Source of the DNA: Nicotiana tabacum
Lineage: Eukaryota; Streptophyta; Magnoliopsida; Solanales; Solanaceae
Direction of reading: 5' to 3'
NCBI RefSeq assembly: GCF_000715075.1
Contig: NC_134101.1
Coordinates: 192,902,103-192,966,102 of the forward strand
Length of the DNA stretch: 64,000 nt
Shown: piece after piece, positions 49,346 to 59,099 of the stretch
How the letters are laid out: each line of letters opens with the position of its first letter
How positions within the stretch are numbered: the stretch's first letter is position 1
The notes under the pieces: generated by a model
Databases searched by the model: none
The model's input: only the letters and a program-made list of their open reading frames with translations
Told to the model about the DNA's origin: nothing
Made by a program: the position numbers and the translations under genes

Positions 49346-50788
49346 ACAAAGCGTAAGAGCTCTAACGCCAGCTTGCACTAAAGGCCGCATTAACCAAGCG
49401 TATAAGAGCCTCTAGGCCTGCCTAATGAGCTTCGGAACTGTGTTACACATCTAAGGATTCTCTTTATACTCTGAAACCAGCCCGCATGGTCAAAAGCAAA
49501 GCAAAAAGGGATACATAAGAGATAAAATTTTAGGTTTTCTTTTATTTACATACGCAAAAGTTGCGTTCTCCATCTAAAGATGTGCTCTGCGAATATCATG
49601 TACAAAATGGCAAAATATACGCTCCGCTTCAAAAGTCTACAGCCTACCATCCCCATCTTCATTTTACGCAGCGTCGGAAAGAAGAGACCGAGCATCACGC
49701 TCGTCCGCCCTCGCTCGAGCCAAGCTCGAGCCAACTCTTCCGGGAGGACAAAACCCCTGGCGCCGATCTCTTCAAGTACCTCTCTTCCGGACATGCAACG
49801 AACATATTCCTCGATCCTCTATTTACAATCGAGGACCCTCTTCAACTCGGCTTGGGCATCAGTGGCACCCTTCAAATAAATCTCCATCTCCTGATCAGCC
49901 TTGGTTCGGCTCAATGCTACTTCTACCCGAGCATCGATGATTTCAGCCCTGACCTTCGAGAGTTCAGACTTGAGCTTCGTGACCACATCCGCTTGAATTG
50001 AAGCATTGTCACGAGCCAAGCGGAGTTGGGCCTCGAAGAAGGGAACTTTATCCAAGGCACCCTTCTCCTATGAAGCTTGAGCCTGCACCTGAGCTCTTAG
50101 TTTGCCACAATCATTCCTAACTCAGTCGGCTTCGCCCCTAAGGTACTCCAGAGCCTCCGTCTTTTTTTGCAACTAAGATAGGCAAAAATATTAACCTTAA
50201 GGGTTAAAAGAGCAAAACGCGTACTACAAGAGGTTACCTGCTCCATCAAATAGCTTTCGTAATTCGAGCTCCGGTACGCCTCATATCTTCAGTGCATCAA
50301 CTCAACCTCTTTCTCCTCACAGAGGAGCCTAAGGGCCATACCCTCATCTAAAGCTTTCCGAAGCCTTTCCCCATGACGGAGCAGCTCAAACCTGAGCCTA
50401 TCAAAGGCTTGCAGAAGAAAAACTCGATAAGGAAGGGAAGACACGAGATGCGGAAGGACTATGCCAAAACTCACCGCGATGTGAAGCCGGCGGACTTCCT
50501 CGAAGGCCGATCACACTCCTGTTGGTCCAGCCCCTTGGCCCTGGAAGAACCAACCTCGGTCGAAGCATGATCAATCGGAGGAACCACCACTCTGGAACCG
50601 AAGACTTCAGGAACAACAGGCTCGAGCGATGTTTTCTCCTCGAAGACATGGACCTGTTTAGCCCCGCTAAAAGCTCCATCGCACTGTGAGTGCATATCCC
50701 GTTTATCACCATCGTCCCTTGGCTCGAAGCCGGCAACTCCTCCCCTTTCCGGATGAGTATAGCCTCACCACTAGGGACCTTCCGATAC

Positions 50789-50874
50789 CTAGAACGATAA
50801 GGTCAGTACATAAAAAGAGGGAAATATCATCTCAAATATACGAAGGCCAAGGTAAAAGCAACTTACGCACATAC
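50789..50874 (-). other. predicted intron 2 of E antisense gene
   Basis: 86 bases, gtatgtgcg to cgttctag on the minus strand. Same place as intron 53483-53577 in F, after a WEAK..G sequence. Confidence 0.65.
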
Positions 50875-51003
50875 CTTGGTATTTCGCTTCCCATTTGCCA
50901 CATGACACAGCTCGCCACCTACGCTCGTCACAAGTCAAATGGGTCACCAACCTCCGAACCCAGCCGGGCAAATCGGGAACTTCACCCGGCGCCCACAAAG
51001 TTG

Positions 51004-51084
51004 CTACAGAAAAAGAGGAAACATAGTTATTAAACTGGTTTTTGCTTCAAGTGAATCTAAGAAAGCACGAGAAACTCCACTCAC
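51004..51084 (-). other. predicted intron 1 of E antisense gene
   Basis: 81 bases, gtgagtgg to ttttctgtag. Same place as intron 53280-53353 in F, after an FPE.WN sequence. Confidence 0.65.
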
Positions 51085-51300
51085 ACGCATAATTCCATCC
51101 CTCAGGAAATGGCATGGGCTCCATGGGGATAATGTCAATCATCCGGGACCGGATGAATCGACTGACCTACTCTTGATCCCCATCTTCCTCATCATCAACA
51201 ACAAAGGGCATGGATGAACGGCACCGCAAGGTTAGCAGGCCTGGATGATGAAAGGGCCGGTAAAGCCTGACGAGGTGACTAAGTATGAATTCAAGACTAG

Positions 51301-51861
51301 CCTTCTACGCGAAGAATCTCATCATCAGTACTACTCACCAAAATGACAGATGTATCTGCGCCAAAGTAACCCGATACTTCAGGCAGAAATCAAGCACGAC
51401 CCTATCAAAGGGCCTAGTGCGAAAGGGTATAAGTATACGTTCAGGAATCCATCAGTAGGGTCCATCCGCAGTCTCTCCTCACCATCTCCAAATGTTCCTC
51501 TCTTATCGAAGACATAGTCTTTAGAGTAAACTCTCACAGATCCTGAGCACTGGGAGTTGAACTCTCCCCTCCCTACCAGGCAGGCCTGAAGTAGCAGTCA
51601 TAACTATGTTAGAATTGGCAAACTAGAGCAGGGACCTACACAAATATTTTGCACTTAAAGTAATGAAGGGCTAGATGCCAAGTTAAAAGGATAGCTATCT
51701 AAATAATGGGATCTTCCAAAGAAGCAAGAGCCGGCCCATGTGTATGTGGGAAACAACAACGATTCACCTACCTAAGATAAGCCCCGGGAGGCCAAAGGCC
51801 TCGGTACGGATCCCAAGGTAGTACCCAACCCCAGAGATCTCTGTCAAGAAGAAGTTAGGTC
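51301..51861 (+). other. E 3' region next to F, no clear gene
   Basis: Should hold the 5' part of the antisense gene (transposon domain), but the frames are broken and I could not align it with confidence. Confidence 0.35.
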
Positions 51862-52261
51862 AATATCAATTAATAAATGAAGAACAAGTATGAAAGCAAT
51901 AAATAAAGAAGTAGCCTCGAGCGAGTGAGTTAGAGAGAAAAGAGAGAGAGAGATATTATAGATCTTGTGTAGAATGGTTGGAGCAACAGTAGCCGAGAGT
52001 TATAAAGTGATGGGGATCCCCTTTATATAGGAGGGGAATCTCGTTATAGTACAAAATTCATTAATTGTAAAGGCATGGAGACGGGACGGCTGGATGCAAT
52101 TCCCCCCGCACATACTATTGCCATTAGTATGCAATGCCCTCTGGGGCAGGTACCTGGCGACCCCCGAGGATGAGTCTCGACCTCGACTTCAATCCTCGTG
52201 GAGCATGACCGCGAGACGACCTAATGATGAGGAAATCGAGCACTCGGTTTCACCGCATACA
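51862..52261 (-). repeat. element F 3' LTR, truncated
   Basis: Minus-strand start tgtatgcggtgaaaccgag at 52261. It runs through TATA (near 52027) and the ctctctctctctctttt tract and stops matching the 5' LTR at about 51862. About 290 bases of the LTR end are missing. Confidence 0.8.
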
Positions 52262-52284
52262 GATAGTCTCCGCGTTTCTTAGAG
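52262..52284 (-). other. polypurine tract of element F
   Basis: Minus-strand aagaaacgcggagactatc next to the LTR start. E has gagaaatgtggagactatc at the same place (62247-62265). Confidence 0.7.
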
Positions 52285-53279
52285 TGAAAGCAGCAAGAAA
52301 CGATAAGAAACGATCCTGAACTTCTACTTCCTTAGATGTTCTTGCAATCGGCGATGGCTACGAGGTGCCAAGACACAACATGCATGCTATTCCTGTAGGT
52401 TTTCACATTGACTGCGGCGGTTGGCTGCCTTTGGCTTCCTTCAATGTACACGCGGTGCTTTTATAAATGCTCCCCTCTTTCTATATCCCATCTCGTGCCA
52501 AAAACTCCTAATAAGGTTTGTTCTTCCTTCGTTCTTGTTCTCTTTCAGGAACACAACTCTTTTTCTTCCTTCAGAATCTCCCAAGGATGGGGACAATTTC
52601 TACTTCTACTTCCCAGGAGGTTGCGGGTTCGTCCATTTGGTTTTTCTCTCAAGGCGAAGCAGCTACTTCCCCTTGTGCTGAGGAATGCATCCCAGGATCC
52701 TTTGTGATGACCTCTAATTTCATAGTCGAGAGACCTTCCTCGAAGCCAGGGCGTCACGAGCATGTAACTCGGTATATCAGCTTGATACCGAACGTCGAGA
52801 GAGTGAGGGCTGACTATCGGTGGGGGGATACCATGCTTGTGGAGATTCTTGCTCGAGAGGAAGATATTACGGCTCATAAATTCGGTTTTCTGAGTTTATA
52901 CACCTTTCCATTTACCTTGGGGCCGGTAGGGCCATCCTCGCCCCCGATCGACCCCGTGATTCTTGACTTGTGCCAGAGTTATCAAGTGACTCTGGGCCAA
53001 ATTCATCCTTCGTTATGGCGCATGGTTTATATGATCGGGCATTATTTAAACATGATAGAGGAGATGCCTTTCACCCTCAACCATCTGATTCGGATGTATA
53101 GTCCTTGTCTTCTCCGTGGGGGCTTAATCAAGCTTCCTTGTCGAGCCCCAAGATCCTTTTGCCTACATCGAGGAGCTTGGGGACGAGGGATGGGTAAGAC
53201 TATTTGTCCGAGTGAGGACGTCTGACCTGATTCCAGTGGAAAAGATGTCGTTTCCTGAGAAGTGGAATGCTGGGCATAA

Positions 53280-53353
53280 GTAAATGTGTTGTCTTTGCTT
53301 CTTTTTGGCAATTTTTCTTCAAGCATGTAACTCTGCTTCTCTTGCCTTTTCAG
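53280..53353 (+). other. predicted intron 1 of F antisense gene
   Basis: 74 bases, gtaaatgtgt to gccttttcag. Joining as drawn leaves the downstream frame shifted, so the gene is already damaged here or the donor differs. Confidence 0.6.
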
Positions 53354-53482
53354 CCGTAGCGATCTACCCTGGTGCGGTGTCGGATCTCCATGGTTGGGTT
53401 GGCCGCTTATACTCGATTTGCCCATATACCGAACGAGTATGGCAAGATTTATCCCGAGCTCGGTGGGAAGCCAAAGACCATG

Positions 53483-53577
53483 GTGAGCCCCGAGCCTTGT
53501 TGCATCCGCATACTTTGACATAGATCGTTGTTAGTAGCATTCTTCATCCTTTGCATTTAACCTCTGCATTTATGTAG
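53483..53577 (+). other. predicted intron 2 of F antisense gene
   Basis: 95 bases, gtgagcccc to atttatgtag. The join continues DHG to LGKIPLMKEA in frame. Confidence 0.75.
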
Positions 53578-54242
53578 GTCTGGGGAAAATCCCTTTGATG
53601 AAGGAGGCACCGCCTGTTAGAGGGGACGCCCTGGTGCTTGGCGAGAAGAAGAAAAGGTAGGGGAGTCTACCGGTTAGGCCTCCATAGCTCAAGAGGAAGG
53701 CGAAATATTCCAAGGTTGACCCAACAATTATGACCTTCGAGACGACGGGAAACCCTCGAGCTGAAGGTGAGGCAGAAAATAGCTTCTCAATGGCACCCGA
53801 AGAGCATATAGACTCGACCAACCCTCGGGCCATGGGGATGTATGCTCCCGAACTGGAGTCTGATGCCGCTGCAGCCCAGCTTTGTGGTGGTGAGGTAATG
53901 GATGGAGTATCGAGCATTACCCCCGAGTTGCAGGCGGCCAGAATTCTTCCCGAGCTGGGACGCCCTTGGTGAGCAGTTCGGAGGGCCTGGACCTGGGGTC
54001 CAGGGTGAACAAGGGACGGAGATTTTGGCTGATCCTGTTAGCCCTTTAGTTTTTGTTGATTCTCCTTAGGGAGAGATCCTACCGTCTAACAAAGTGCAAG
54101 ACGTCTGCGTGAAGAGCCTTCTGAAGCAGAAGCACAAGTCAAAGGTAGAGATGCACTCGAGAGGTCGCCGACCATTCTCGAGGGAAGTCCCTAGGTCGAT
54201 GCTTTATTCATTTTCGGCGAGATGAGCAGACTTTGCGAGCGG

Positions 54243-54322
54243 GTAATTTTTCCTAACCTTGTCTGCCGCTCTGGGTTGTTCCGGTCTTCATTTTTCAAAC
54301 TTCTCTTTTTACGTGACTTCAG
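54243..54322 (+). other. predicted intron 3 of F antisense gene
   Basis: 80 bases, gtaattttt to gtgacttcag, before the exon AKVLYNQAF. Confidence 0.7.
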
Positions 54323-54409
54323 GCTAAAGTGCTTTATAACCAGGCTTTCACCCAGAATCACGATGAGGTGAGCCACCGCGAGTGCGAGAAAGCCTATCTT
54401 ACCGAGCAG

Positions 54410-54491
54410 GTTACTTACTCCCCATTTTTACTATTATTTGATCCCTTGTGATATTCCACCGCTTTTTACTGCTCAGACCTAATTTGTGCAG
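54410..54491 (+). other. predicted intron 4 of F antisense gene
   Basis: 82 bases, gttacttac to atttgtgcag. The join gives AYLTEQ-FEKENALL in frame. Confidence 0.7.
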
Positions 54492-54924
54492 TTTGAGAAG
54501 GAGAACGCCCTGCTGAGAGGGGATCTTCGAGCCTAAGATGCTGAAATTTCTGAGCTTAGTCGATACGTAAATGAAATGGCTTCCGAGAGGGATAGCCTCC
54601 AATGGAAGGTAACCTTGATCGAGCGTCAACTCCAGGATGCGAAGGAGGATAGTGACAAGTACAAAGGTCTCCATTCCAAATTGGTGGTTGTATTGCTTCG
54701 GATCAAATCCGAGGTCGAGTCACTTGTATCCTCACACGGGGGGGGGGGTCGCAGATTCTTGCATTGACAAGCCATTTGAGGGGGTTGGCCCAAATTTACC
54801 TCTAGTTGCGGATCACGCCTGGCCAGTTTCCCATAAGAAGACCGTTTGGGGCGCATCGGAAGGCAGCTCAGAATCCCCGGGGAGAGAAGATGTCATTGAG
54901 GAGGGGCCATCGGGGGACTCGTAA

Positions 54925-56599
54925 TTGCCTGGGTGCAACCATCGGGGAGCCATTGAGGATGCCAGTTTGGTAATAGATTAAGATCTTTGTTTATTTTCCT
55001 ATCGATTTTTCTGTTGATCTTCCTGTTTGTATATAGTATTTTCATACTGGCATATGTATAAAGTGAATCATGCGGTTTTGTTTCCTCTATTCCCCTCTTT
55101 GCCTGGAATTCAACAAAAATTGTCAAGAAACCTTAGACCTGCGATATGGCCCTGTGGCTCGTTAGGCAAACCCAGGGGCTTTCATGTGCCTGGTCGATGC
55201 GACCTTTAATGTAAACTGTCGTCAGAGCTCTTACACTTGTGCTCAATTGTTTTGGTTTCAGTCTCTGAGTCGGGCTTTGACTCGAGCTCAATCGACCTTC
55301 AAGTTTTATATGGGTTGGCGACAATGGCTCTTATGCCTTGGGTCGAAGCGACCTTTTATGTATGTGGCCCTGAGGCTTGTGTAGCTTGCGACGATGGCTC
55401 TTACACTATGCCATTAGGCATGTGTAGTTAACTATTTTGGATCTGATCTCCTAATTGGGTTACGACTCGAGCTCACTTTAATCCTCAAGTTTTCAAATTT
55501 TAAGCTGGCGACGGTGGCTCCTACGCTTTTGGTCGTTATGACCTTTTAGTGTGTGACCCTGAGGCTCGTTTGGCTGGCGACTATGTAGGCATAGCTAGGC
55601 TTTGTTTTTCCCTCGTTAAGGTTTTTTTTAAAATGATTTTGCCTGACCCGTCATTGGTTCGGGAAGAACCTCGATTTCAAGTCATTAGCAGAGATGTTCG
55701 AGCACCTCGTAAGGTTTAGCTTGTAGTCTATGTAGCTCGAAGCCTTGTGATTTGGAGCTGACATGGTCGAAGCTCATTTGCCTGTTGAGGGTAGCCTGTT
55801 TTAACCAGTTCTTTTCGAAGTAAATTTGAAGTAATGGCCTGTGATTTTGTTAGCGACGGTCGGGCATCCCCGAGTTGCGTTAATTTGGCTGGTGTAGCCA
55901 TTTTGATCATAGTCATGTGAGTTTGGCCGGAGCCGTTTTTGATCCCGAGTGTGATAGTTTAGGCGTCTACATCGAGGGTATGCCCTTTCGGGAGTATTAT
56001 AAATGTGACACATAGCCTAAACTTCGGGATTGAGTTTTATGCAGGTAGTAAGGTGTTACAAAATTTTCATGCTTGTTGAGGACTTACAGTTTTTTCACGC
56101 CTGGTGAGGTCTTATAGTTTTTTCATGCCTGTTAAGGTCTTACAGTTTTTGTTGTTATGTAAAATAGATCTGGCTAGACCGAGTTTGCCCGCTCGGGGTC
56201 TTATAGCCTCGGGTGTTTCCAGTGAATGGCGAATTATGATAGTCTCCGAGTTATCGAGTTTGCTTAGGTTCGAAGGCCATTACTCGTGAGCTCGAAATTG
56301 CCTCATTGGGGCCTTATGAGCACGGAGTTCCGACCCAAAAGTTGTGTGGATGCCAAATCATTGACGCTAAGTCTCTGAGTATTTCGGGACGTACTAGGTG
56401 GAGGGATCCTTGCCATGAGCATGCTGAATTTTCTTTTGGAGTACGAGATGCTTTTGGCAAAAGATATTCTTTGATTGCTTGGCGTAAATACATGTCGTTG
56501 TGTTGCCGTAAGCCCGGCTTATGTGAACACGGTTTGTTCGACCGTATGGCCCGGTACACCATTTCCTATCGGAACCTCGTTTGTCATTTCCTGGTACAG
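54925..56599 (-). other. F 3' region, non-coding with repeats
   Basis: Reverse counterpart of E 47681-49545. It has repeated phrases ggctcttatgccttgggtcg / ggctcttacactatgcc / ggctcctacgcttttggtcg (55240-55550) and gtgaggtcttacagttttt (56050-56150). No gene. Confidence 0.55.
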
Positions 56600-56745
56600 G
56601 GTTGATTGCGAAGAAAATCTGGTAGGCTTGTTGAGTCCTTCTTAGGAAGTGCGTGGACGTTGCCTTGTTAAAAACCTTGCCGGCAAAAACCCATTTCGGG
56701 ATAAAAAACTCGATCGAAGGAAAAAAGTGCAACGTTTGCTCGAGG
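56600..56745 (-). other. conserved post-pol block, copy in F
   Basis: Minus-strand ccttcgatcgagttttttat, then ccggcaaggtttttaacaag, shortly after the integrase stop. Same block as in E and D. Confidence 0.75.
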
Positions 56746-56774
56746 ATCTTTGCGGGATTTTCTGATCGGGTGCC

Positions 56775-58110
56775 CTAGAAGTAATACCGCTTAAGCATCG
56801 ATACATTCCAGTTGCTCGGAAATTTTTCGCATTCCATTGTGCAAAGTTTATAGGATCCCTTGCCAACTATCCCAAGGACATGGTACGGTTCTTCCCAATT
56901 TTGGCCCAACTTTCCTTTATTAGGGTTTCGGGTGTTGAGAGTAACCTTCCTTAGGACTAAGTCCCTGATCCCAATATATCGGAGATTTGTCCTTTTGTTA
57001 TAGTATCTTTCAATTTTCTGCTTCTGGTCAGCCATTTGAATCGGCGAGGTTTCCCGCCCTTTCATCAAGTAGCTCGAGGGCCGTTGGCATGGCCTCATTG
57101 TTTGAGCCCTCATTAGTGTGCTAGAATCTGGCGCTCGGTTCCTCGACTTCCAATGGTATCAACGCCTCAACACTGTACACTAGAGAGAAGGGTGTTTTCT
57201 CGGTGCTTGATTTTGAAGTTGTTCGATATGCCCATAGAACCTCGGGCAGCGTCTCTCTCCAATTTGCCTTGGCGCTCTCCAGTTTCTTTTTTAAGTTTTG
57301 AATGATGGTTTTATTCGTGGATTTGGCCTGGCCGTTTGCACATGGATGGTAAGGCATTGACATGATTCTTTTGATTTTGTTATCTTCAAGGAACTGTGCT
57401 ACCTTGCTCCCGATGAACTGCCTCTCGTTATCGCATGTTATTTCGGATGGGATTCTAAACCAGCATATGATGTGATCCCATATGAAATTGATGACTTCCT
57501 TCTCTCTTATTTTCTTGAAGGCCTGTGCTTCCACCTATTTTGAAAAGTAATCAATCACAAACAGAATGTATCTAGCCTTACCTGGTGCCGTCGACAAAGG
57601 GCCGACGATGTCCATTCCCCATTTCATGAATGGTCATGGTGATAAAACGGAATGTAGTTGTTCGCCAGGTTGGTGGATCATGGGATAGAAGCTCTGTAAC
57701 TTGTTACATTTTTTGACGAATTCTCAAGCGTCTTTTTATATCATGTCCCAATAGTATCCCGCTCTGATCACCTTTCGGACCAAGGAAACGACCCCGAGCA
57801 TGCCCTCATGGATCTCACTGAGCACAAAATCTGTGTCCCGGTCCCAAGCATACCGCTAGGGGGCTATCGAAAGTTCTCCTGTACAGAGTCCCATTTTGGT
57901 CGAGCGAGAATCGGGCTGCTTTTGTTTGTATGGCCCTCGATTCTTTTGGATGCCCTCATGGATCTCTCGGAGCACACAATCTGTGTCTCCTGGTCCCAAG
58001 CATACTGCTTGGGGGCTATCGAAAGTTCTCCTGTATAGAGTCCCATTTTTGTCGAGCAAGAACTAGGCTGCTTTGGTTTGTAGGGCCCTCGATTCTTTTG
58101 GATCTGCGGG
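56775..58110 (-). pseudogene. F integrase
   Basis: Zinc-binding part near 58110-57730 is disrupted by a 150-bp tandem duplication. The core begins with WGMDIVGPLSTAP near 57630 (first catalytic Asp) and reaches YFSK followed by TAG where Trp is expected. It continues 57534-57121: ITCDNERQF (second Asp) and, 35 residues later, GQAKSTNKT, where the catalytic Glu should stand but Lys is present. Then come LPEVLWAYRTT and, across a stop at about 57118, the C-terminal LRKVTLNTRNPNKG and GPF/Y-like LGQNWEEPYHVLGI to 56775. Integrase inserts element DNA; with the Glu replaced and stops present this copy cannot. Confidence 0.9.
57801..58102 (-). repeat. 150-bp tandem duplication in F integrase N-terminus
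   Basis: tgccctcatggatctc starts at 57801 and 57951, and gattcttttgga ends at 57950 and about 58102. The copies differ at a few bases. The duplication repeats the zinc-binding part of integrase. Confidence 0.9.
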
Positions 58111-58299
58111 AAGCTTCCCATTTTTTAGATAAATAATATATTTATTTATGCAATCACATGTCAGACTGGTGGAGTTAATCTCCAACTGACCTTCCTCGAC
58201 CACTGATTTAAACAGCTAGACAATAGCTCTGGCGAGTAGGTCTTCTTCTTCATTAGAAGATCCCAAATTTGCGAGGGCATTAGCTTCGTTGTCCTGCTT

Positions 58300-58670
58300 T
58301 CAGGGTACATGGACTAAGGTCCATTCTTTGAAGCAACGTAACGCGATTTGGATTTTGTCCAAGTACCTTTGTATCCTGTCCTCTCGAGCTTCGTAACTCC
58401 GATTCACTTGGCTCAGTACAAGGAGAAAATCACATTTTGCGTCGACGGTGTCGGCCCCCAAACTTTTGGCCAACTCTAAACCTGCAATCATAGCCTCGTA
58501 CTCAACTTTATTGTTAGTCAACTTTGCGGTTTTTATGGATTGTCTGATTATGCCGCCAACGGGTGGCTTTTCTATACCGAGCCCAGATCCTCTTATGTTT
58601 GTGGTACTGTCTGTGAGTAGGGTCCATACCTCGGAGGACATGCCTAATTTCAATAAAAGTTCCTTCTCTA
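58300..58670 (-). pseudogene. F archaeal-type RNase H
   Basis: WTLLTDSTTNIRGSGLGI (first catalytic Asp kept, although TDGA is more usual), KLTNNKVEYEAMIAGLELA (the Glu-bearing helix; EAEYEA more usual) and AKCDFLLVLSQVN (further Asp), ending KEWTLVHVP. This second RNase H is specific to the Tat clade of Ty3/gypsy elements. The frame stays open to 58300; stops follow in the linker to integrase. Confidence 0.9.
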
Positions 58671-59099
58671 CCTCGGGTACGAGGGATGGCGAGAAATCGG
58701 CCACGACGTTCGCCAGGATTTGGGACTTGATGGCCGTTCGGGGTTGATACTCGATGTCATACCCTCCGAGTTCAATGGCCCATTTGGCCAATCGACCTGA
58801 TAACTCGGGTTTATGCGGTATGCTCCGGAGGGGGTACATTGACAGAACGCAGATATGGTGATACTGAAATAAAGCTTCAGCTTGTGCGAGGCGCTTATCA
58901 GCGCGAGAGCCAATTTTTCTAGATGGGGATACCAAGTTTTGGCGTCTCCCAAGGTTCGGCTCAAGTAATAAATAGTAAATTGAGTACATTGCTCCTCTCG
59001 AACCAGTACACCGCTTACCGCTATCTCAGACATGGCCAGGTACAGGTATAGCATTTCATCCTCCTTGACTATGTGCAACAAAGGTGGGCTAGTCAGTTA
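58671..59099 (-). pseudogene. F RNase H
   Basis: EMLYLYLAMSEIAVSGVLVREE then IYYLSRTLGDAKTWYPHLEKLALALI, the usual RNase H of Ty3/gypsy pol. A frameshift near 58860-58890 moves the frame to YHHICVLSMYPLRSI, LSGRLAKWAIELGGYDIEYQ and FSPSLVPE, which continues into the archaeal-type RNase H. It would degrade the RNA strand of the RNA-DNA hybrid. Confidence 0.85.

Larger units (their letters stand above)
47681..49545 (+). other. E 3' region, non-coding with repeats
   Basis: Inverted match to F 54930-56600. It contains two tandem arrays, listed separately, and many cgtaagagccattgtc phrases. No coding frame of note. Confidence 0.55.
49546..51300 (-). pseudogene. E antisense multi-exon gene (gypsy-type transposon domain, coiled coil)
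   Basis: Antisense to E pol and homologous to F 52587-54924. Exon pieces on the minus strand: RFIRSRMIDIIPMEPMPFPE up to 51085; intron 51084-51004 (gtgagt to tgtag); exon with PGEVPDLPGWVRRL and RWEAKYQ-like end (51003-50875); intron 50874-50789 (gtatgt to tctag); exon with a Ser/Val-rich linker; then coiled-coil pieces (AQLRLARDNASIQADVV to 49819) and an acidic-type C-terminus with LEEIGARGFVLPEEL (about 49780-49735). The 5' end is unclear above 51300, where stops occur. Tat-lineage elements are known to carry such antisense ORFs between pol and the 3' LTR; their function is unknown. Confidence 0.7.
52587..54924 (+). pseudogene. F antisense multi-exon gene (gypsy-type transposon domain, coiled coil)
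   Basis: Start chosen at 52587 (MGTISTSTSQEV); an in-frame ATG at 52518 is possible. Exon 1 (to 53279) has FGFLSLYTFPFTLGPVGPSS and IHPSLWRMVYMIGHYLN, the 'putative gypsy type transposon' domain, then a frameshift near 53110 and YIEELGDEGWVRLFVRVRTS. Introns: 53280-53353, 53483-53577, 54243-54322, 54410-54491, all gt..ag. Exon 2 has DLHGWVGRL and RWEAKDHG; exon 4 AKVLYNQAFTQNHDE; exon 5 a coiled coil (ENALLRGDLRA, then ASERDSLQWKVTLIERQL) ending EEGPSGDS at 54924. Defects are a stop TAA at the intron 1 donor, a stop after DLRA, and a frame change at an 11-G run (54738-54748). It may encode a structural or DNA-bound accessory protein; the role is unknown. Confidence 0.75.
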
